Assembly (NCBI GenBank): GCA_905331475.1 | Contig: CAJNYU010001934.1 | Span: forward strand, 1-64,000 | From: Rotaria socialis | Lineage: Eukaryota > Rotifera > Eurotatoria > Philodinida > Philodinidae | Reading direction: 5' to 3' | DNA: 64,000 nt | Part shown: piece by piece, positions 22,394 through 36,642 of the stretch | Layout: each line of letters starts with the position of its first letter | Numbering within the stretch: the stretch's first letter is position 1 | The notes under the pieces: generated by a model | The model's input: only the letters and a program-made list of their open reading frames with translations | What the model was told of the DNA's origin: nothing | The model's database searches: none | Position numbers and translations under genes: made by a program

Positions 22394-24019
22394 ATGACTG
22401 ATACTGTCATTGACAATAATAGAGATGAAGATTCGCTTTTATTACTTCTTCGAGATGCTATTGTACAACATTCACCATTAAATGATATTAAACTCATTCT
22501 CAGGTAGTTTTATTTTATTTGAAAAAATTATTTTTCCATTTTTGTTCTCACTTTTTAGCTGTAAATATGTAAATATAAATGGATGTGTTCGTCGTGGTCT
22601 TAGACCAATACATTATGCTGTATTTGAGAATGATATCGAAGGTGTTCGACTTCTCGTTGAAGACTATAATGCAGATGTTAATGTACTTGATGAAGCTGGT
22701 TATTCACCGTTACATTTAGCTGCGAAATATGGCTATATTGAAATAATGCATATATTAATTGATCATGGTTCTCTTGTTAATTTTCGCAAAGCAATCAATG
22801 ACACTCAAACTCGTGCGTTGATTGCACCTTTTTATGATGTGATGACAGAACCATTGAGTCTTTGTTTGGAAAGTAATCATCTTGAATGTGCATGTTTGCT
22901 GCTTCAGTGCGGTGCTGATGTTAATCAACAATATTTTCTTGGCTATGAAATTAATTTATTATCATTTGAAAATCACAATTCATTGGAATTAATTCTTAAA
23001 TACGGTGCTAATCCAGATGCTCTGTCACGTAGTGGTATTACACCATTAATAAAAGCATGTCGAGAAGGAAATTTAGGTGCAGCCATTTTACTCTGTCGTT
23101 ATGGAGCTAATGTTAATTATGTCACAAGAAAATTTCGACAAAGAAACGCTCTTGTTACAGCTATTGAATCTAAACGAAGTGATATTGTCGAACAATTATT
23201 AATTTATGGAGGTTTTGCGAACAAACATCCTGAGTTGTGCAATTCTCCATTGGAATTAGCTATTCGAAAAGATACAATTGAAATAGTTCGACTTTTAATC
23301 GGTATATAAATTTATTTTTAAGACGCTTAAATTTAAAATACATATATTTATATATTTAGCTTTTAATGCTGATACAAATGAAGAGACAAACGAAGATGTC
23401 GAATGTACAACACCATTAATTCTTGCTTGTCAATGTTCATATCTTCGAGATCAATATAGTATCGTTAAATGTCTTCTTGAAAATGATGCTAATCCAAATC
23501 AATCTGTTTTGAATACTCCACACCACCATTTTCAACATATTCCCTATCGAACTCCACTAGTTGCTTATGTTAAGCATGCTCACGAACGTCGACTTGATAT
23601 GCGTATTGTTCGGTTACTCATTGGTTATGGTGCACGAATATCATTTTCACGTGGACGAGGTTTGTACATTTTGTTTTTATTGTTCACTACTCTTTGAAAA
23701 TTATTTTTCTTTCTAAACAGATAGTGTTCTTCGTTTTCTACGTCGTTTACAATCGAATCCATATTTAATTGAATTATTGTGTGATGCAGCCTATTTTTTT
23801 CATCCAAGTTATATAGCTGAATGTAGAGAACTTGATGAAAAAACAAAAGAAGAAATCTATCGACGCGCCACAACACCGCATACACTAAAAAATATTGCAC
23901 GAAAACAAATTCGAACAAATATATTTAATTCACCGAAGAAAATACGAATTGATCGAGCGATACAAAAACTTGATTTACCCAATTTTCTTCAACGTTATTT
24001 ACTCTTCGAAAATGCGTAA
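22394..24019 (+). CDS. ankyrin-repeat and SOCS-box protein (ASB-like)
   Basis: Four exons: 22394-22503, 22559-23301, 23360-23659 and 23721-24019; introns 55-61 nt, phases close to 483 aa. About eight ankyrin repeats run from residue 40 to 380 (RPIHYAVFENDIEGVRLLVE; YSPLHLAAKYGYIEIMHILI; ITPLIKACREGNLGAAILLC; NSPLELAIRKDTIEIVRLLI). The C-terminus (about 435-483) fits a SOCS box: TPHTLKNIARKQIR, then IDRAIQKLDLPNFLQRYLL. ASB proteins are substrate receptors of Elongin B/C-Cullin5 ubiquitin ligases: the ankyrin region picks the target and the SOCS box docks to the ligase. The target is unknown. An AATAAA follows at 24073-24078. Ankyrin call firm, SOCS box likely. Confidence 0.85.
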
Positions 24020-27000
24020 TCGAACAATGATATGTTTTTCTTTCTTCTGTAAATAGATATGTAACAATGAGTAATAAAACATCGTTGCTAAGCATCTTGT
24101 AACATCATTTATTGTATCTACGCAGAATAATTTAATAACAGATTTAACACTAAGAAGAGAAGTTATTCAAGTGACAAATCGCTTTTTTGTCAAGACGTAC
24201 ATATATATATATATGAAGTAACTGGTCTGATTTAGGATACATAGCGATGATCTGTTTCTTCAGGCATGCTTAATTTTCATCCAATCCAATATCTAATATA
24301 ATTCTATTGTCTAATAATAGTCAAAATAATAATTATTGAAATACTGCTTACCAGGCATTTGGATTTCGATATATGTACTGTATATAATGCTAATATTCGT
24401 CATAAGAAAAAATGGGACTATAGGTACAAATATGTTTCTAGCATTGTTGTTCCAGATGGTGACAGAATGACGACATAATTTATGCTATACATTATACTAT
24501 ATAATTGTACTCAATTTAGCCTTTTCTTTGCAAGAAAAATGAATCATCATTGCATCCATTATTTTTAGATCTTTAACTATTCTAATTCATATTAGTTCTA
24601 TTATTTTATCTAGATGGAAACATTTTCTATGTATCCGAAATTATTCAAACACATGTAACGTAGTTTATTTCCAACAGGGTACTTTTGACACAATGATCCT
24701 CATTCATACTTTGAGTTCATTATATAGAAAATTTTGACAGCATCATCTAGGATATACACTCATTTATTCTGTCATTCTTTTGTTATTCTTTGTTATTCTA
24801 CTCCTTCGATTATTATATATTGTGCTAAATATGTTACTACTACTGTTAGCCTCCGAATATATGATAAAGAGATCAAAACACATGACGTATGACTGTTTGT
24901 AATGAATATACAAATCATATCATTGTTTCATAGTATAAAATATCAAAGTTCATTTTTAAATGTGTCACATAATAACGAATTCTATTAGAATTTATTATGT
25001 ATTGTAAATAACAACAGTTATTTTTGGTTTTTACAATGCGAAAAAAGTACATAAGGGTTATCATAAACTTAGTTTTTCCTATTGCTTTAGCTGATCACTG
25101 AATCTACTATCAAATCTTAAAAATCAGAAATATAATAGATTAAAATAATCATCAATATATTATGCACAGAAAAATATGCATGCATCTGACTGTGTAGCAT
25201 AAACTAAAGTAGCATAATCATATGACCGCCTACTTACATTCATAGAGTTACTGGTCATATCATACTGCGGATAATTAGCATATATATCCACAAGTATGTA
25301 TTTTGATGCGTTCTAATTCACCTGAGTGCTAAAAAAAACAATGGAGTGATGGCATCTGATTGAAAAAACGGTAGCTTTCGATTCAAGATAAATTAAAGAG
25401 TTGTCAAAATTTCAAGTACCAGTATATGAAAAGTTCAGCGTCCATCAATGATATGAATAAATGAATAAAATAAAGTGGAAAAGGAAGGAGACTATCACAA
25501 ATAGTTAAATGCTAAGCGATGACCCTTTACAATAGTTATTTTATGTATCGGTGAAAACACACTCTGTTGCGTATATTATTTGTTGCTCTTGTTGACTCAT
25601 TCTATTAATAAAAAACTTATTTCTGAAGCGTCATAGGACAAATGAAAAAGTGTTTATCATTGAGTCGTTCTAAAATATCAACTCGGGATGCTGGTTTATT
25701 AAAATTGTAGCAAAAGCTGATGAATCTCCAAGTTATCACAATATGTTACAGTATGATTATAGCTATTGTTGAACTGTTCAGCATGATTCGAACTTTATTT
25801 TGAGTGAAATTCTGTTTTTTTTACAGAATTAATACTGTTGTCATTTTATTATTTAGAATAATTTATTATAACGTCACGAGCTCGTTTTCGAAATAAAATT
25901 TTCTATTGTTTCATTACAATTGAAGTAATTCAAGCCTGATTCATTCCCTTTCTTAACACTTTTTCTCCATTCTTTTTAGTTGATAGAAGAGTTCTAGTCG
26001 GAAATAGATTGCTTCTACTTTAAATCTTTAATTTTTTTAAAATTTCGGCTCGTTCGAATCAGATTAAACTTAAGTATGTTTGTTTTATTTGGAATATTTT
26101 CTTTTATTATAGATGACTTTATCAATTAGATTTCTATCAAAAAATATATATATTAAGTTTAAACAAGAGATAAGTCAATCAACATTGAATAAAAAGAATC
26201 TCCGACTGTTAGATTCTTTAGACATGATATTTTTTGTTTAATTAGAGCTATTTTCGCCATTGCTTTTGACTGTATTACAGACTGACTATATGCAGGTAAA
26301 GTTTTTCCTGAAAATTATTTAAAGCTTTATTTTAAATCAATTTATTTGTTGAATTCAACGAGGAATTTGTTTTCGTTCAGTTTCTTTTATTTTCTTACGC
26401 TTTTGTAGAGTAAATCATCTTTCGAAAGCAAATACAAGTGCACATCAGAAACCCAAAGTGTATTGTTGATGTATAATAAAGACGAAACAATCGTCGACTT
26501 GGGTCAACTTTGATAATAAATACGGTTATGTTGTTTTTAGTTTGTCTTGTCTATTTTCAGTTAGTGCATTATTTTCGTCGGAACGATTCGATATGCAATG
26601 AGTAATTGATTTGAACGACATGAAAATCAAGTTTATTGTGCTCGCTAGATATTCTTCCTTACACAAAGAAAGCCACCAGAAATGTCTCTCATTTGAACCC
26701 AAATCCTATTTGTATTAAACAATTTTTCTGTGAAGTTTCTATCTGAAAAAAGCATTTCTTTGATTTTGTTGTGTTGTAATTGATTGTTATACGTATAAGA
26801 TTTCAAATCGTTGATTTACAAATTTGGACATCATATATTTTTGATGAAAAAAAAGTATCAGGATATTTTGTATTTTAAATAAAACCTGTTTGCACATAAA
26901 GAATGTCGTGAAATTTAATAATTCTGAACACTTTCCTTAATTACTTTTGAAAATTGTTATAAAATTACGATTTCGAACTGAACGATGCAAAAGATTATTT

Positions 27001-27636
27001 ATTATCAATCTTAAAATTTTAGGAAATTGAATGGCCACAGAGTGAAATCACTATCTTGTCTCAACGCAAGAAATAATACGTATTAAATGGCATTCAGGCT
27101 GTACACATCAACATACTTGATACCGTCAACAGTCTACAGAATTATCCTTTGAGCCTGATGATCATTTTATAGAAATATAAGATAGGCATTTTTTCTCAAC
27201 AAAAAAAAAAGGTATCATAGTTTTATGTTTTCTATTAACCATTAGAGGCTTCTTGTTTGAGATTGCAGGAATCTTTTTGATATGATTATTTTCTTTTTTG
27301 AAAACTTTAAATATACTAATTTTTCGTATAGTTAATTAGTTGCAACTATGAATTTTTCGTACGGAAATCATGATTCAACTGGGTTAGCTTTTGATTTGTT
27401 CTTGTCATCTAACATTCATTAGCGAATCTTGTTTCACAGATAATTGATAATGATGAATAATCTTTTTTTAATACACACACTAATATTTTCTTTCGATAAA
27501 TCTACACATGTTACAAAAAAAGAAGAAGAAAAATTGTCTATCGTCTAAGAAAACAGATAGTCATATTTGTTTTGTCTTATGATTATGAGATTATAATATT
27601 TTTCTGTTCCAAAAGCTAATGTTTTTTTTTCTTCCG
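24020..27636. other. long intergenic region between convergent genes
   Basis: AT-rich, after the ASB-like 3' UTR. No open frame with codon or splice support, no RNA gene and no repeat with clear borders was recognised over about 3.6 kb. Confidence 0.5.
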
Positions 27637-29654
27637 TTAAATAAATGGTTCCTGTTCATCAGTTATGTTCATTGGTATTTTTTCTACAACTGCTACTGCT
27701 GCTCCTGTTGTCGTTGTTGTTTCTGTTGTGGGATTTCTTTTGCGTCGATATATAAACCACCAAATGGCGTATAACGGTATAGGTAGTGTTGATATTGTAC
27801 TCATTATCCATCCGGCATAACTTACTCTTATTACTGTTTTTCGATCGCCAAATGAAGTAAATTCTTTACTATCAAATTGAATAAATGAAAATACATAAAG
27901 AACAAGAAGAATCGATGGTGCAACATAACAACAAGTGATACGCCAATAAATGCTTGGTTTATGTCCAGTCATTGATTCAACATTCTCACTAAATCTATCA
28001 AAACCATACAACCATACCGTTGCAATAAGTTCACAAAGAACAACAAACATTATCGATGGAGATGTACCAAAATAATCCATAAAATTAATGACAAATTTTC
28101 CTCCATGGGTTAATGTTGGTAGCGATGCTAAAAATGGAATTAATACAACCATTGCACGTGATAAGCGAGGACGACGAGCAAGTATTGGAAATTCATCAGA
28201 TATTGCTGTATATACACTTTCGGCACCGGCAAATACACTATCAAGTCCCAATGTAAAAACCATAACAAAGAAAAGAACAGAAAAGAATGGTGCACCACGT
28301 ATCGATGCTAAAATCTCTGGATAAATAACAAAGACAAGGCCTGTATTACTTCCGGTCAATTGTGAAACATCAGTGTGTAAACGATGTGATAAATATCCAA
28401 GACCAGCAAAAACAACTGTACCATATAAAAAACTAGTACAACAATTGACTAAACTAGCAATTAATGCTGTACTTGAAACATTATCATTTTTATCACTAAA
28501 ACTTGCGTAACTTAGTAAAACACCAAAGCCAGGTCCTAGACTAAAAAATATTTGTACAGCTGCTGCTTGCCATACTGAATATTCGCGTAAACGTTGAAAT
28601 GACGGTTTAACATAATATTTTAAACCTTCAAATATTCCATCAAGTGTTAATGAACGTAATAGTAATATAGCAAGTATAACGTATGGTGCTAAGGCTGTAA
28701 ACCATATAGCTTTACCAGCTGTTTTAACACCTTTAAATATTGATAAATAAATAAGAAAAAATACAATAAATGAGCATCCAACTAGTTCCCATTGTAATGA
28801 ACCTAAATGATTAATAGTAGGTGATAAATGAGATTTAAGTAGACGTCGTTCAAAATATTCATCGGCTGCTGAGCATGTTCCATTGTGTGTTACATTAACA
28901 GCTTCTTTATCATGTAATGAATAGCAATTGATTGTATTCCAACTATTTTTACAATATGCCCATGGTACAGCAGCATGAAAAGATGCGAAAAAATAATGGA
29001 CAGACCATGCAATTATTGTATTATAATAGGATAGAATATAGAAATTAATAATTAACATTGCATAGCCGATACCTTTCAATGGTGGACAAACTTTTTCCCA
29101 TATTGTAATGTAACCGAGACGGTGATATTGTCCAATAGCCAATTCCATGTACATACCTGGTTTTTGTTTGAAAGTTAATAATTTTAGAAATATTATTCAA
29201 AAAATAAGCTTACAGGGAAGGCCGACAAGGAACAAGAAAACAAAATATGGAATAAGAAAGGCGCCGCCTCCATTTCGATAACATGTTGTTGGAAAACGCC
29301 AAACATTACCTGTGGAGCAAAACAAAACAAAAAGAAACTAAATTGTTAAATTATAATTCTCCTATGTAAAAATAATCGATTTTTAATCTGATTATTAATC
29401 CAATTTTTTTCTACATGGGATACGATAGAAAACCTACCGAGATCAACAACAAAGCCAATAATTGATAACAAATAAACAACACGATTACTCCAATTGTCAC
29501 GCTCATTTCCTGCAATTCCTTGAACATATTTATTTTTTGTTTCGATGCTTGCTGTTGTTGTCGTGGCTACGAGTAAATCTCCTCTTTCGATTTGATCGTG
29601 ATTTTTAGCGATGACCATTGGTAAAAGTTGCTGTTGAGTCTCGTTGTTAGACAT
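27637..29654 (-). CDS. SLC6A4-like: Na+/Cl--dependent monoamine (serotonin-type) transporter, SLC6 family
   Basis: Three exons: 29438-29654, 29214-29309 and 27637-29156, 610 aa in phase. The protein takes up a monoamine with Na+ and Cl- across the plasma membrane, ending synaptic signalling. TM1 carries GFVVDLGNVWRFP, where the Asp is the monoamine-contacting residue (Asp98 of SERT), and is followed by [54 protein letters not shown] and [10 protein letters not shown] track SERT closely, including the extracellular Cys pair. TM6 has [17 protein letters not shown] and TM8 [10 protein letters not shown]. Twelve helices are expected. The usual FPY after TM1 is FPT here. The C-terminus is Thr-rich. 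Monoamine-transporter identity is firm; serotonin over dopamine or octopamine is inference from overall resemblance. Confidence 0.9.
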
Positions 29655-32600
29655 GTATCTGTTGATATAAAATTAATTAAATTTATCTTTGATTTATGTC
29701 TCATGATATAGAAATGAAACCGGGTACTACTGATTACCGGTCGTTCTGTCAATAGATTGCTTGTTACCGGTCTAGGTTTATTTCCTACTTGTATTATATC
29801 AAAATTTATTGAAAATTTCTCTAGTCTTAATAGTATCTCATAGAGAATGTGTAATGAAACATTCGTACAAGTTATCTATAGGAAAAAAAATCGTTAGCAT
29901 CAGTTAAGAAATATGTGTGTTCGTTAAAAATCTAGTCTGATTCCGTCTTTATCATTATCGTTTATGTTTCTATAACAAGCATACACCACCCATACATATT
30001 TCTCGCTTTTTTTCTTTGTTTCACTAAAACGACAAATCTGTCATCTGGGTACGATGTTATCTATAATTTGCTTTCATAGAAAAGGATGAGAGAACGATAT
30101 GTGTTACATTTTAATAAATAGAAAGGCAGTATATCTTTGCTTTATCGAAAAGTAAATACTGACTCAAATATACGTTGAAGGTTCTATCTGACAAGTTGAA
30201 AAGACTCCCGGTAAGAGACTGAGCACAATCAACAGAGGTCGTTAGTGAAATCGTTTTAGCTTGTGAATTTGAATGTCAAATTTGAAACCTTATAAAACAG
30301 TAGCTATATAAATTGAAACATTACTGTATATTCTTACTTGTCGGTGTACACTTGCGAAGATCGAATTTCTTTCAATTTTGAAACCATATTCAAAACAAAA
30401 TCTTTCTTTTCAATGCTCAACATTTCACAGTTATTTTTCTTTTCACTGTTGAACGGTTCGAACGAGTGAATAGGTCAGAGGATACAGAGTATTTTCGTTC
30501 TACAAAATAGACATACTGCATTATTATATTATTTTTTGATATCTCCATGTGTAAGAAAACAATCATAATCGATGACAAAAACAAGAAATGATTTTTTCTG
30601 TATCACATCAAAAATTCCAGTGAAAATAAAAGCTTTATCAATCGGAATTTTTATAAGTTTTCATATTAATCTGTACACATTTTGTGAGATATTTTCTATA
30701 GACAACTTTTCTTTCATAAGAATGATTACAGTATGGTTTTGGCTTGTATATGCAATTTTAACTGTCATTAAGAAGATTTTGATTCTAAGAACCGATGTTT
30801 TCATTTAAACTAACAGTATATTGAAGATTACTGCTGAGGATATGATGATGATTTTATGTATGTTTCAAATATTTTCACATATTATATTGAATAGAAGAAT
30901 TCATCTGAGATACTTCTAAGAATTTAATTAAAAAAAGATTTTCATTCAAAAGCCACTCAAGAAATAACAAGTAAATTCCTAGTTTCTATGGTAGACAGAA
31001 TAAAATGACAAAAGCATCCAATCGAATTTTTTCGACTGAAGCCTTATCAGGGCAAGTGAAGATTTCGTCTGAGAGAAAGTCATTGCAACATACACAAGTA
31101 GGTTATACATTCAGTAATATTTCAAAGCATCTAGTTATTTTTAACTCGAACATTCATTCTTCTAAACAAAAAAAAATATCAAAATGACAATCAAAGTCAT
31201 ATACAAAACCTAAAAAGCATAGTATATTCGATCTTATACGATGAAACGATCAATGAGTTGCACATTCGACGTATCAAAATAAAATATAGTGCAAAATGTG
31301 TAAAGAACAAAAATGAAAATATATAAACGTTCTGACTGACTCTAAACTCTTACTTTTATTGGAATTGCGTCCATGGTAAAGAAAATTGATAAATGAACGT
31401 TTAGTTTTTTTTCTCGGTTGTTATTTTTTCTTTTACTCACAAAAATATTTAAAAAAATAATAAATATATCTGTTTCGTAGAGAAAACGAAAACATTCTCT
31501 ATCATGTTGTATATTCAATACTTCGAGCGGTCAAACTACTAAGAAGATAAAATGGAGAACACGATGAAGGTCGTTAAAAAGATTTTATTTTGATTATGTT
31601 TTGAAATATTGAAAGAATTGTGATCTTCAGAGACGTTTGGTTTCAAGTCAGAGTAGACTAAGATTTGGATTTTGATAAACACTTTCGTTGAGTGTTTTTA
31701 AAAGAAATTCTTTTTTGTGGATTCGCTCTCAAGTATACAAATAAAAACATAAGAAAAAACAAAAACGTTGAACAGAAACAAAAACAAGTTGAAAAGGTTG
31801 ACGATATAATTCCTTCGCTACCATTCGTACGTTGAGCGTACAAATGCAAACATCAAGTCACATGTGATTTACTGTAAATATATTGAAAAAAAGAATGTTA
31901 CTCAACAAGCAAGAGATCCTTTAGTCATCGTGTACTCATCGAAGAAAGAAAACCTTCTTTTAGATACATATATGTCAATGCTCTTCGATGTCGTTTTTTT
32001 ATCAGGGGAATAAGAAGAGAGAATATTTATTGTTATTATTATTATTATCATCATGCCAGTCAATATTTCAATATACAATCGTTACTACTATCGTCTATAT
32101 ATATATATATGTGTGTGTGTGCGCGTAACTACAATAGTTTTAAATTCCACCAATTCGGAGTAAAGAAACAAAATAAATTTACCATTTTGCATTCAACTGT
32201 ATAATAATTTGTATAGTAATAATATAGTTTTCATTCAATACTATGAGCGTTAACTATTCTATCATTAAATCGTCACAAAGAGTGTCATCAAGTCTTTTTT
32301 TTGATCTAAATTGGCATGCAAGTATATGTATATATCTCAAGCGTAGATGGTCTGTTGTTGATGCTCTTCAATGATCGATCAATTAATTGAATACACACTA
32401 TCTATCTACTGTCATCACTACAACCGACATATCGCCTGCATCTTTTGTATTGCAAGCATGCATAGATGTTCTCAACTATGATAACTGACAAAAAAAAGAG
32501 ACGAAAGGATTATTTGCCTATGACGAGTCGAATAAACAAGACCTTTTGCTATCTCTTGAAAACTGGTACGTCGACTCAATTGATAAGCTCTATCGAATGC

Positions 32601-33127
32601 GTATGTTATTCGGACATACAGTACAAACTTATCCTTTAGTAAAAAGCAGCGGCAACAACAACAACAACAAAATAAACTCAATTTTCACTTACATTGATTC
32701 TCATCAAAAGATCTAAACGTATTATCTATTGATAATGAATACATAGCTTAACTTCAGGAATTTCTTTTTTTTCTATTTTTCATTGAACACTAGAACTTTT
32801 TTTTTCTCGTGCCTACCGGAAGTGCTAATACGCCTATATAACTGTATATGCGTGTGTTTGTTGAATATCTACGCATCAAGATGTGTTTCCGATCTTGAAA
32901 TAAAGAAAAAGAAGAAGAAAAAAAAAAGAAAGGCACAGGATATGAGACAGTTATTCGATCTTTTTATTCACTTTTTTTTCAATGTCATCAAGGGTTTGAT
33001 CGGAAATGGTTAGATTTAACTGGTCTGCAAGCAGTCATTTCATATCTAGATCCTATTTAATGCGCAAGACATGCACACACACACACACACACACAGTTAC
33101 ACACAAATATCTAAAAAAGTTATTTGA
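29655..33127. other. long intergenic region
   Basis: Upstream of the transporter and downstream of the phosphatase. Contains (ATT)n/(ATC)n near 32028-32054, a (TA)n/(GT)n run 32096-32121 and a (CA)n run near 33074-33094. Short open frames such as 30572-30808 are AT-driven and hydrophobic and are not called. Confidence 0.5.
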
Positions 33128-36030
33128 TCAACTGCTTGTATCTAATCGAATGAGTCGAAGCTTATTTGAATCGCATAGAACCGTAGCGGCTTCATTTTCA
33201 CCGCCACAATAATGACTAGAAGAAAAGACTGTTAATAATCGACCATTTAGTTGAACCTTTGAATAAATATATTGAATAGAAAGAGGATTTACATTAAAAA
33301 TATATGTACTTTAAATCCTTGTTGTTGAACTTCGTGTGCACGTACAACATAAGATAGTGAATTTTGATGAAGAAAATCAGTCAAAGCTTTTGACGAAAAG
33401 AAAAAGCCTGTTCCTCGACGAACATTCAAACTAAATCCATCGTTTCTATTCTCCAAGTCATTTATTTCATTTGATAATGGATCATTCCATAGAAGTTCCC
33501 AAGCAAATGGTGATTCATTTTCTGGATCACGTAACGGACATGGAATTTGTGAAACTAACTTAAAAAAATCACTTTTTACATCTAATGATGGTATACCACC
33601 ATGAACACATAAAATACGATTATCAACAAGAGCACCTGGTAAAAAGAAATTAACAAATATTTCAATGTAAAATTCAAAAAATAAAAACAACATTTTGTTT
33701 ACATATAGGCATTGTATCAAAACATCGATTAATTTCTTCCCAAACTTGCTCGCCAAGTTCTACGCCAAACCTTCGATGGCATTCACCATGGAATTGAAAC
33801 ATATCTTGAACATTGCGTAGTTCATGATTACCACGTAAAAGATAAACCTAAAAAAGTTGAAAAAAATTAATTTTTACAAAAGCATTATAATAAAATATGA
33901 TCACTAACTTTATGCGGGCAAAGAACTTTTTGAGCAAAAAGATAAGCAACAACTTCAATACCTTCTTGCCCTCGATCAACATAATCACCTTGAATATGAA
34001 AAGGAAAAACAATTTATATATATATATTCATAAAAAAAAAAGAGAACGATAACTCTACCTAAGAAAAGTATCGACGCAGGTGTCAATACAGGTCCAAGAC
34101 GCCAGAATGTTTTTTCAAAACAAATTAAATCACGAAAATTTCCATGTAAATCACCCACTAGCAGAAGTAAGAAAAAAGTAGAAAACATATTGATTTGTTA
34201 TTCAAAACTTTTTCGTTACGAATGTAACAAGCAGATGAAATACGTAATAGACGATCTTCTTTCATGAAAATTGAATAAACCTGTTTGCATAAAACTAATA
34301 GGCAGCGAGCCATGGCTGCCATGTCTACTGGTCCCCATGTAAAAGCATCTTTTAATTCAGATCCACCTAATAATAGAAAATCTATTCTATCGGATAGGTA
34401 TGTCTTAAATGAGAATAACCTTCTTTTGATGCTCGTTCAAAATAACGTAATCCATGAAGCATTTCATTTGCATGCGTACGTTTATTGAAACAATTTTGAC
34501 TATTTATTCGATCACATTTTCCATTATCATCATCAAAAAATAATGCTGTACTACCACTAATCGCTCCTGCTATTTCCAAATCATACAACGATGTTATATC
34601 AACAACAACACCAGTCTTTTTTACCTAAACGTTTGCTCCTAAAAAATAGAATATTCTAATTACGTCTAGAAACAAACTTTAACAATATGTGTAGCGATTT
34701 CATATGGATGAGATTCGTCAACAGGCATATTTGATAGTGGCTCTTGTATAGCTGATCGATGCGTCATTGTTTTTATATTTAAATTTCGATTTGATGTTAT
34801 GATATTTGAAGTTGCAGATGGCATCATCATTGTACTGGGTGTTATTGATGGTGATGGTGATGATGATGACCGTTGAAAAATGTCACCTATTGACATACTT
34901 AATCGAAACAATACAGATGTACCACGAAATCGAAGTTGACCAACGCCTGAAAGAAAATCCATCAAACTCAATGTCTGATCAGATGATCGTAATCCAAATA
35001 AACGAAACATTTGTAGCGCTTGATCATTTAATCTATCACCTGATAGATTTTCTCCTTTATTGTTATGTATATCTTTAATCATTAATTTAAATTCTTCAAA
35101 TGTCATGCGTTGATTATTATTTATATTATAATAACGAAATATATAACGACAACGTTGTTCAGCTGGTACACCGCCATGTTGAGTATTTGGATCAAGTGCA
35201 GCCAATCCAAGTAAATAATCAAGAAATGTTAAGTAGTTTCGTTGTGTTGAATCAAATGCACGAAAATAATCTATAGAATGTTGAGATTCTAAACCTTTAC
35301 GTGATATTAATTCTTTGAATGTTTCTAAATTAAGATAATCAGAAGGTAAAACTGCATTATGATATTCTTCATAGAGTTTTTCTTGAATAGTTGATGTAAA
35401 TCTAGCTGAAAGAACAAGTGTTTCAGCCGAATTATTATGTGAAGTTTTCGATATTGTTTCAATTTGGGGAATTTTAACTTCTTCAAATATAACTGCACTA
35501 TTTATATTATTGAGTTTTATTGTTGAATGAAATATATCTTTAAATTGTTTATTTAATGATAATGGCTCCATGCCTAATAATCGTGATAGTTTACTTATAG
35601 ATTTTAATTGATTTGTTGTTAACCAAACAATACTATTATCTTGTAAAGTGTTTATTTGTCGCTCAATATCAATACCATCCATTTTCCCACTCAACCATGC
35701 ACTGATTGCATGAGTTGATTTAGGTATAATAGCATAAAAAAGAACATCGCGACCTTTAAATGGAAGTGTTTTTGTTGAACAAACTTTAAAGAGTTGTATT
35801 TGCTCGTAATCATAAATAACAACTGGATCAAGTAATCGTTTAACTGTTTGCAATGATGTTTCATTAATACGACATTCAGTAAATGGAAACCAAAGACCAC
35901 CACGTTGCCGATAATTTATCATTAAATATACATCTTTGACTTTATCATAAATTACACCAACAATATAATCGTGCAATGAAAGTCCATCAGCAATATGACT
36001 ATTTGATACTGATAAACATTTTTGATCCAT
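33128..36030 (-). CDS. PPP-family Ser/Thr phosphatase with N-terminal Nudix-like and EF-hand regions
   Basis: Nine exons: 34678-36030, 34625-34638 (14 nt), 34420-34556, 34220-34366, 34059-34157, 33909-33988, 33703-33847, 33310-33635 and 33128-33256; phases close to 809 aa. Residues 15-130 resemble a degenerate Nudix fold ([17 protein letters not shown] then GGLWFPF) without the catalytic REUxEE box. Residues 225-370 are EF-hand-like: [12 protein letters not shown] is a near-canonical loop with Asn at positions 1, 3 and 5 and Glu at 12, while [13 protein letters not shown] is degenerate. The C-terminal catalytic domain has every PPP motif in order: [30 protein letters not shown] and [10 protein letters not shown], so activity is expected. 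Domain order differs from PPEF/RdgC, where EF-hands follow the phosphatase. The 14-nt exon is the weakest part of the model. Confidence 0.85.
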
Positions 36031-36642
36031 ATGAAGATAAAAATTAACGAAATAGCAACAACAACAAAAGCAAAGTACGAAATCTAGGCGATGAAAAGCG
36101 CTTGTTTTATTTCGTGCAGTACATACTAAATAATATTTTCATAATATCAATATAGAGAACAATATTTTTAATTATTTGATAGAGGTTTCTCTTCCCGATG
36201 AGAATCTTCAAGTGATGACGTACTGATCCGCTAAGTTTTCATGACACAAGAGAATTTTTTGAAGCTTTATTTTTATTTCGAAGTAAAAAAAGAAGAAAAA
36301 TCAATAGCTGAATTCAAAGTATTCTAGAGCAAAAAAAAAGTAGAATATTTTAAAAAGAATAATAAACAAGACAATAAACAGGACAAGTAAACATTTAAAA
36401 CTATGACACAGAAGAAAACTAATTCTTCTAGTCTAAATGTTCTAAATGAAAGGTAAGCATGACAATTAATATAATAAGCAACGATTAGACGTCATCGCAA
36501 AGAAGTTATGCTCATAAGACACAACACAGAATGTACGATAAATGTTCGGCTGATAAACAAAAGAAAAGAGATATAGTAGATTTTAATCATGGACTCATAA
36601 AATTATAAGTTTTGAATCTTGGTGAAGCATAGCTTCCGGATT
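36031..36642. other. intergenic between same-strand genes
   Basis: Promoter side of the phosphatase gene and 3' flank of nothing on the + strand; the VPV-protein gene ends at 36643. No motif recognised. Confidence 0.5.

Noticed and set aside
30572..30808. 78-codon hydrophobic frame
   Set aside because: Looks membrane-like only because of T-rich DNA; no initiation context or homology seen.
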